Assembly: GCA_900620265.3 (NCBI GenBank)
Contig: UYNY03000008.1
Location: forward strand, 1 to 38,738
Source: Nitrosopumilaceae archaeon
GTDB lineage: Archaea; Thermoproteota; Nitrososphaeria; Nitrososphaerales; Nitrosopumilaceae
DNA length: 38,738 bases
Reading direction: 5' to 3'
Every line of letters begins with the position of its first letter. Position 1 is the first letter of the stretch. The notes beneath the pieces were generated by a model that saw only the letters and a list, made by a program, of their open reading frames with translations, was not told where the DNA came from and ran no database searches. Positions 34,217 through 38,738 of the stretch are shown one piece after another. A program made the position numbers and the translations under genes.

Positions 34217-34477
34217 CTAAAGCACCATGTCTATCTGACATGATATTACAAACTTGTCTTCTGACTGCTTGATTCCGAGTATCTCGATCCCTTGTACCCC
34301 CATGGCCTTTAGTTGTTCTTCCGGTGGATAATAGCGGGCAAATAGAGTAAATTTGCATTTTTTTATTACAGGATCATACGTGATCTCTCCTATATCGTCA
34401 GATTCGACCTCTCCAATCAACTCGCCCAAGCACTTTATCAGGAATTCTCGACTGTCTAGATCTTCAGAACTCGTCAT
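34217..34477 (-). CDS. Small acidic hypothetical protein (86 aa)
   Basis: ATG 34477 overlaps the TGA of the upstream 43-codon gene by the bases ATGA, and a CCATATTG patch (minus strand, near 34500-34507) lies 26 nt upstream, so it could also be transcribed alone; the frame is open to an ATG at 34501. The protein has an acidic N-terminus (SSEDLDSREFLIKCLGEL) and a beta-rich second half (KCKFTLFARYYPPEEQL, KFVISCQIDMVL). Possible small ferredoxin-like fold; no family recognised. The pair size and overlap resemble toxin-antitoxin or anti-defence gene pairs, which is a guess. Confidence 0.5.
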   Translation of the reverse strand: MTSSEDLDSREFLIKCLGELIGEVESDDIGEITYDPVIKKCKFTLFARYYPPEEQLKAMGVQGIEILGIKQSEDKFVISCQIDMVL

Positions 34478-34605
34478 ATATGACACCTCAACTTTCCACA
34501 ATATGGGCGTGTGGCATCCTCGGGTCTTTCAAACTGACCTCCTGTATAACGCATGCCCATTATAGCTCCTAATGCCCCAAGATCTATTTTTATTTGTTTC
34601 GTCAT
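34474..34605 (-). CDS. 43-aa small protein coupled to the downstream gene
   Basis: ATG 34605 opens a short frame beginning MTKQIKIDLGALGAIMGMRY, ending with YCGKLRCHI and TGA at 34474-34476, which overlaps the next ATG. The first half is an amphipathic or hydrophobic helix, and two cysteines lie at the end. No clear TATA box was found. Too short to assign; the four-base overlap with the next gene is the main support. Confidence 0.35.
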   Translation of the reverse strand: MTKQIKIDLGALGAIMGMRYTGGQFERPEDATRPYCGKLRCHI

Positions 34606-34853
34606 TATCTGGCACGAATCTGGATCTATCGCCGAGATCGCCTCCCTGCATCTCCTAGGTTCGAGGGCAAAATCTCCTGTTTGTGAATATCGTGGCAGAC
34701 GCCCGTCGCGTTTACCGGTGCAGAGCCCGGTAGGATCCCCTGGTGGGAGCCGGCAGTCATGCAACGTGCGGCAGCAAATACTGTAGATCCCTCGGCCTAC
34801 TCTGGAACCTCCTGGATTGATAGGGCTTGCATCTGACGCCTCTTCCGTACTTG

Positions 34854-34863
34854 GATTTTTAAG
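34854..34863 (+). promoter_or_regulatory. TATA box for the DUF262-HNH gene
   Basis: GATTTTTAAG is centred 26 nt before GTG 34885, favouring that start over GTG 34876. Confidence 0.55.
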
Positions 34864-34884
34864 AGGCGGCCTCCGGTGCCCCCC

Positions 34885-36150
34885 GTGTACGATGCCATAG
34901 ACGAGCGGAAGATATTCACCGAGGCCTCCGACCGGCAGATAGGTAGCCTGTGTGACAGCATTGACAAGGGCCGGCTTGACGTCCAAGCCGACTTTCAGAG
35001 AAAGTACGTCTGGGACAACAGGCCAGAGCTAAAGAGCCGGCTCATCGAGTCCGTCCTACTAAAGGTCCCGATTCCTGTCGTATACGTGGCCGAAGACGAC
35101 AAGGGGATGGAGGTGGTCGTTGACGGCCAGCAACGGCTCAGGACCTTCCACGGGTTCCGCAGGAAGGGTGGGTTCAAGCTGAAAAAGCTGCAGATCCTGC
35201 ATGTTCTCAACGGAAAGGGATACGACGAGCTCCCCAATGAAATACAGTCCAGGATCGACGAGTATCCTATAAGGGTCATAAAGATCCAGAAAGAATCGCA
35301 CCGGGATATAAAGTTCGACGTATTCGAGCGCCTCAACAAAGGATCTGTAAAGTTGAACAACCAGGAACTGCGCAACTGCATGTACCGTGGCAGCCTCAAC
35401 TTGTTGCTCATGGATCTTGTGAGCAACCCAGATTTTATGGAAATACAGAACCTACGAAAACCAGATCCTCGAATGCGCGACGCTGAACGGATACTGCGAT
35501 TCTTTGCGTTCTCGGATCGCGGCATCCAGAACTACAAGTCCCCATCGAAGGAGTTCCTGAATCTCTACATGGAGAGGAACAGGGAGATAACGGCCGATGA
35601 GAGAGTAGAAAAGTCCAACCTATTCAAGAAGTGTAGCAGCTTGTGCCGCTCTGTCTTCGGGAATCTAGCTGCACATAGGTGGGTAAAGATGGAAGGCAGT
35701 AACGGCGGATATGTGGCCTCCAAATTCAACGACGGCATACTTGACATGCAGATGCTGGGGTTCAAGGAATATGCCAAGCGAGACATAATGCCCCGCCTCC
35801 AGGTGATCAGAGATGCCTATATCGACCTTGCGTGCACAGACGAATTTGTGGATACAGTGCAGATCGGTACCTATGGGACGAGCCAGACCAAGAGGCGTAT
35901 GGAGATGTGGCTGAACAGGCTTCGTGAGGTGGCTGGTTATCCGTCCGACGACTCCCGATTCTACACGTCATCCGACAAGGATATCCTGTTCAGAAAAGAA
36001 GGAGCCAGTTTGTGCGCCATATGTGGCAACCTTATACTGGACGCGGATGATGCTCACGTGGATCACATAGAGCGCCACTCCGACGGTGGCAAGACGGACA
36101 TTTCAAACGCGCAGCTGACCCACCGCTACTGCAACCTTGGGAAGGGGTAG
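34885..36150 (+). CDS. DUF262-HNH nuclease, GmrSD-like (421 aa)
   Basis: GTG 34885 is preferred on promoter spacing. The N-terminal DUF262 domain shows DFQRKYVW, then VVDGQQRLRTF (DGQQR near residues 80-84), the ParB/Srx-like nucleotide-binding signature, and FERLNKGSVKLNNQELRN further on. A helical middle follows. The last 50 residues are an HNH nuclease with a zinc-binding CAICG, HVDHIERHSDGG and LTHRYCN. DUF262 with HNH is the layout of GmrSD-type restriction enzymes and of phosphorothioate-linked SspE-like nucleases, which cut modified or foreign DNA using nucleotide hydrolysis. All key residues are present, so it is probably functional. It sits between TIR and restriction-modification genes, which fits an anti-phage role. 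Confidence 0.9.
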   Translation: MYDAIDERKIFTEASDRQIGSLCDSIDKGRLDVQADFQRKYVWDNRPELKSRLIESVLLKVPIPVVYVAEDDKGMEVVVDGQQRLRTFHGFRRKGGFKLKKLQILHVLNGKGYDELPNEIQSRIDEYPIRVIKIQKESHRDIKFDVFERLNKGSVKLNNQELRNCMYRGSLNLLLMDLVSNPDFMEIQNLRKPDPRMRDAERILRFFAFSDRGIQNYKSPSKEFLNLYMERNREITADERVEKSNLFKKCSSLCRSVFGNLAAHRWVKMEGSNGGYVASKFNDGILDMQMLGFKEYAKRDIMPRLQVIRDAYIDLACTDEFVDTVQIGTYGTSQTKRRMEMWLNRLREVAGYPSDDSRFYTSSDKDILFRKEGASLCAICGNLILDADDAHVDHIERHSDGGKTDISNAQLTHRYCNLGKG

Positions 36151-36397
36151 ATTCCTACGAACACCATATCCGTACTCATAGAAGGAAAGATAGCGTCCAA
36201 GATTGCGTCCTTTGATCCTCATCTGCAGGAGTGCCTGCTAGTGAAGATACGTGGCCTATACGACCACTCCCCCACGCACGTCCCCGGGCTTCCCGGAAGT
36301 CGGGACGGTTCAAGTACCTGAGTGCTTGAATTCCTGCCGTCGTGCAGAATATCACAACTGCCATGATTGGGGGACACCGGCAATAATGGATGTGTAT
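36151..36397. other. Spacer with in-frame coding-like sequence after the HNH stop
   Basis: After TAG 36148-36150 the same frame continues for about 55 codons with protein-like character (SVLIEGKIASKIASFDP, LLVKIRGLYDH) to TGA. It has no own start or promoter. It may be a relic or chance. Confidence 0.3.
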
Positions 36398-36838
36398 CTA
36401 CACCATAATGACATCCACGTCGCCGCCGGCCTGTACCGCGGACATCCTCCCCCCGACCTGCGTGTTTCCCCTGACGCTTGCCACCCATAGGCCCGCGTCT
36501 TCCCCGTCCCCCATGGGGGCTACCGTGCCCCCCTTCCACGCCTTTAGCCTCGTCTGATCCGTTCTGATGTCCGCACCCGCCCTCACGCAGATGACCGTCC
36601 CGGATCCGAGTACCTCGACCTCCCTGTCGCCGTCCCCGCCTCCTCTGTTGTCGCTGCCGTTCTCCAGCACGCCCACGCCGCCCCTTACGGCGCCGGGACC
36701 CGCCGGTACGGCAGGCCCGTCCAGGGTCACAAGCATGCCCCTTTCAAGAATCTGGCCCGCCGCGACCCCGACCATCCGGCCGTTCATCCTGACCGTGGCG
36801 TTGCCAAGGCGGGACTCGTATTCCGGGCCTGGATCCAT
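36398..36838 (-). CDS. Beta-rich protein, possibly DUF2190/capsid-decoration-like (146 aa)
   Basis: ATG 36838 has CCCATAAAG on the minus strand (near 36862-36870), 28 nt upstream. The protein is Gly/Val-rich: VGVAAGQILERGMLVTLDG, GGVGVLENGSDN, GSGTVICVRAGADIRTD, KAWKGGTVAPMGDGED, VRGNTQVGGRMSAVQAGGD, DVIMV. Repeating short strands and a final A-x-A-G-G-D-x-[IV] resemble phage capsid-decorating DUF2190 proteins (typical end: AAAGG-D-VVVL), but I cannot confirm membership. It stands alone on the minus strand between the HNH gene and the second TIR gene. Alternative: a generic extracellular beta-sandwich without signal peptide. Confidence 0.55.
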   Translation of the reverse strand: MDPGPEYESRLGNATVRMNGRMVGVAAGQILERGMLVTLDGPAVPAGPGAVRGGVGVLENGSDNRGGGDGDREVEVLGSGTVICVRAGADIRTDQTRLKAWKGGTVAPMGDGEDAGLWVASVRGNTQVGGRMSAVQAGGDVDVIMV

Positions 36839-37140
36839 CCCGATCCCCCCGGACGGGCGGCTTTATGGGTTTGGCCAGCAGGTGCGCCACGTACAGGGGC
36901 AGGCGGTGCGATCAGGGGATCCGGGCCGTCCCAATATCAAAACCGGGTGTTATGGCGGTTTTCACGCCATATGGGCTGTCTGTAGATAACCCCGTCCCTG
37001 AACTCCGCTAGCACGGGAGCCCTGCACCGGGTGAAAAGATGCAGGTTTCCCGGTGCCGCGATCTGGAGGTGGATATGGTACAAATACAGGAGTGCTGGGG
37101 CTGGACGGAAGCTGCATACTCCCCCCGATCGTACCGCTCT
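36839..37140. other. Spacer with a 7-bp hairpin
   Basis: A perfect hairpin, TATGGCG and CGCCATA with a 7-nt loop, lies at 36951-36971 and could be a small RNA stem or terminator. Frames on either strand lack promoters or convincing protein character. Promoter of the gene at 36838 lies near 36866. Confidence 0.4.
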
Positions 37141-37162
37141 GATGTTGCGCAACCGCAACATC
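37141..37162. promoter_or_regulatory. Perfect 9-bp inverted repeat, candidate operator of the second TIR gene
   Basis: GATGTTGCG and CGCAACATC are exact reverse complements, separated by CAAC. The site ends 10 nt before the TATA box of the TIR gene, where a dimeric regulator could block or assist TBP/TFB. Confidence 0.55.
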
Positions 37163-37171
37163 GAAATAGTT

Positions 37172-37180
37172 CTTAAATAC
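37172..37180 (+). promoter_or_regulatory. TATA box for the second TIR gene
   Basis: CTTAAATAC is centred 25 nt before GTG 37201. A nearer TTTATAC (about 10 nt before the start) is too close to be the box. Confidence 0.5.
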
Positions 37181-37200
37181 TAGGACTTTATACCCTACCT

Positions 37201-38577
37201 GTGAAAGGCCGGATATTCATAAGCTGCATCAACAAGGCGGCGATCAGGTATGCCCGGGTGCTTGAAGCCATGCTTAGGGAGGCCGGATATGACCCCTATC
37301 TCTCAGCAGATAACCCCGAATACGGGAGGTATCTCCTTGACAAGATAAAGACCAAGATACGCCGATCCGACCTCGTGATCGGCATCATATCCAACGAGTT
37401 GTCGGTATTCGTGTACGAGGAGCTGGCCTATGCGGAGGACCGGGTGCCCGTAATCCGGATGGTCGAGGCCGGGACACGGGTGGACGCAAGCGGGTTCACC
37501 CATGGCAGGGAGTACGAGCCGTTCGAGGCGGACGGGTTTGAAGCCAGCACCCTCCGGGTGCTCCGGTATATAGAAGAGCGCGGCATCAGGAACCTTCCCA
37601 AGCACCCGGTGCTTACTGATCCGCCTGAGCGAGTCCCCCTGCATGAGCCCGGCTTCAGAGAGTACCCTGCGGGATGGGCCCCCGACCATGTGATGTTCCA
37701 GGTCGGGACGAGGAGGATCCTCCCTGTGGCGGGTAGCGCCCAAAGGCGCCTCTGGCCCCGCCGCCTGTTACGCGGTGCTAGGGCCACGCAGGAACCTAAC
37801 CTGGGAGGAATAGGGGGTGCCGTCCCGGCGCCCGCAGTTGATGTGCAGCGGCGCGCCGGACGACCCCGGGGTCGCCTGCGCGGAGTGGGACGCCCAAAAT
37901 CCGCAGGTACCTGGCCAGATCCTCGTAAAACCGGTTCAAGAAAGCAGACGCTGGTATACGCGAGGATCTCAAAGTCCCTGTATTCTGCAAAGGACACGGC
38001 CGAGAAGTTACTGCTTGAATACAAGGCACGCGACAACCGCAGAGACGGCGAACTGGCCCTACACAGGGCAAAGATCCTGGTACTACAGGATGACCTGTCT
38101 GACCTGTCCGAGGCGTTTGACAGGATAATGAGGACTAGCGGTGATTACCTGCACGACGAAACGCGTTGCCGCATTGAGATGATCTCAAGGCTGTGCAGGA
38201 TCGGACCTGGCCTTTCAAGCAGAAAACCGTCGACAGGCCCCTCGTTCTACGCCGATCTGTTATATGAGATCTCTGACGCCGCTGCAAACCTCATGGACGT
38301 CTTTCCCAAATACCCAGAGGAGCGCATGTTCACAGTATCCTGCGACCGATCGGCATATCCGGTAGGTGGCAAGATCCACGCGTGGGCATGCGCGCCCGAT
38401 GCCGAACACTGGGCCCCCATGAAATTCGAGATATTCGACGGCAAGATGGATATGATAGACGTAAAGATTACCAGCTCCCGGCACAGTCGGCCACCCGGCC
38501 AAAGCATCGCGACCCACGGCGTCAGCTTTAGAATGGATAAAGACCTGTATAGTTACGTGCAAAAGTTTCTGAACTAG
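37201..38577 (+). CDS. TIR-domain protein with C-terminal Ig-like domain (458 aa)
   Basis: GTG 37201 follows a TATA box and a perfect inverted repeat. Residues 1-125 form a TIR domain closely like the one at 30834: RIFISCINK, SADNPEYGRYLLDKIKTKIR, DLVIGIIS, VFVYEELAYAE with Glu74 at the NADase position, VPVIRMVE, HGREYEPFEADGF. Residues 180-245 are Arg/Gly/Pro-rich and look frameshifted or inserted. A helical region (250-345, TAEKLLLEYK, SDLSEAFDRIM) and an Ig/MG2-like beta domain follow (FTVSCDRSAYPVGGKIHAWA, KFEIFDGKMDMID). TIR proteins of this kind hydrolyse NAD or make signalling nucleotides in anti-phage defence. The downstream regions could recognise a trigger. Role inferred. Confidence 0.8.
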   Translation: MKGRIFISCINKAAIRYARVLEAMLREAGYDPYLSADNPEYGRYLLDKIKTKIRRSDLVIGIISNELSVFVYEELAYAEDRVPVIRMVEAGTRVDASGFTHGREYEPFEADGFEASTLRVLRYIEERGIRNLPKHPVLTDPPERVPLHEPGFREYPAGWAPDHVMFQVGTRRILPVAGSAQRRLWPRRLLRGARATQEPNLGGIGGAVPAPAVDVQRRAGRPRGRLRGVGRPKSAGTWPDPRKTGSRKQTLVYARISKSLYSAKDTAEKLLLEYKARDNRRDGELALHRAKILVLQDDLSDLSEAFDRIMRTSGDYLHDETRCRIEMISRLCRIGPGLSSRKPSTGPSFYADLLYEISDAAANLMDVFPKYPEERMFTVSCDRSAYPVGGKIHAWACAPDAEHWAPMKFEIFDGKMDMIDVKITSSRHSRPPGQSIATHGVSFRMDKDLYSYVQKFLN

Positions 38578-38595
38578 ATCCAATCGTCCATAACA

Positions 38596-38602
38596 GTTAT
38601 TG
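38596..38602 (+). promoter_or_regulatory. TATA-like box for the partial gene at 38625
   Basis: CAGTTATTGATC carries an AT-rich patch (GTTATTG), centred about 26 nt before ATG 38625. Confidence 0.35.
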
Positions 38603-38624
38603 ATCGCGCCTCCCGTGTAACGGC

Positions 38625-38738
38625 ATGCACCAGTTGGACAAGGAGGAGTTCAGGAGGGCGTACAAGGCAGAGCGCGACCCGAACATGTGCAGGAGGCTGG
38701 CGGCGGTATGGCACTTCGTGTATCTTTGCAAGGACATA
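38625..38738 (+). CDS. N-terminus of a probable IS630-like transposase (runs off the window)
   Basis: From ATG 38625 38 codons are visible before the edge: MHQLDKEEFRRAYKAERDPN, then MCRRLAAVWHFVYLCKDI. The layout K-E-E-x-x-x-A-Y-K-x-E-x-D-P followed by R-x-x-A-V is what the helix-turn-helix start of IS630-type (Tc1-like) transposases in archaea looks like. With only the first helices present, any regulator with a similar HTH is possible. The 3' end and catalytic DDE residues are outside the window. Confidence 0.45.
   Translation, partial: MHQLDKEEFRRAYKAERDPNMCRRLAAVWHFVYLCKDI

Noticed and set aside
36937-37161. 74-codon minus-strand frame upstream of the second TIR gene
   Set aside because: Overlaps the inverted repeat and promoter region, lacks its own TATA box and has no recognisable motif.
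1-38738. CRISPR array
   Set aside because: No set of regularly spaced short repeats was found on reading through the window.

Overview
The window reads as high-GC archaeal chromosome. Most genes have an AT-rich TATA-like box centred about 23-32 nt upstream of an ATG or GTG start and no leader (for example 615, 1362, 2337, 3235, 3460, 7737, 8462, 16483, 30834, 34885, 36838). Arginine is often AGG, GTG starts are common, and the secreted proteins are built from HYR, Ig and fibronectin-like modules. This points to a thaumarchaeon (Nitrososphaerota), and the composition reminds me of Cenarchaeum symbiosum. That placement is inference from style, not from a marker gene. No rRNA, tRNA or CRISPR array was seen. 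The content is accessory: defence-like genes, duplicated surface proteins, transposase genes and decaying DNA.

Layout. 1-3.9 kb: the 3' end of an Ig-like secreted protein gene, then small hypothetical, membrane and zinc-ribbon genes. 3.9-14.1 kb: two mirrored modules built around paralogous giant helical proteins (1026 and 1047 aa). The left, leftward module also carries a HEPN protein with an intact R-x4-H motif and a protein of a three-member family with a capsid-like C-terminal pattern. The right, rightward module ends with a DUF3800 protein. Between them lies a ~450 bp imperfect palindrome made of two copies of one gene end, head to head. 14.3-19.9 kb: two nearly identical multi-domain secreted proteins in inverted orientation around a third related gene, with one palindromic AT box serving both directions. 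20.1-22.1 kb: a strikingly AT-rich membrane-protein gene. 22.6-23.7 kb: an IS110-type transposase. 24.3-27.5 kb: a frameshifted copy of the gene end seen at position 1, a ~2.7 kb extremely GC-rich block without convincing genes, and a third relic of the same gene end.

27.7-38.6 kb looks like a defence island. It holds an MmeI-type (type IIL) restriction-modification enzyme behind an 11-G run, a TIR protein fused to a transposase-like domain that appears to have lost its catalytic residues, two members of the capsid-like family, a tiny overlapping gene pair, a DUF262-HNH nuclease, a possible capsid-decoration-like protein, a second TIR protein with a perfect inverted repeat upstream, and the start of a probable IS630-like transposase. 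The most novel-looking items are the TIR plus dead-DDE plus zinc-ribbon fusion, and the paired giant helical proteins with HEPN and DUF3800 partners. Their defensive role is inferred from domains and neighbours; nothing in the sequence proves function.
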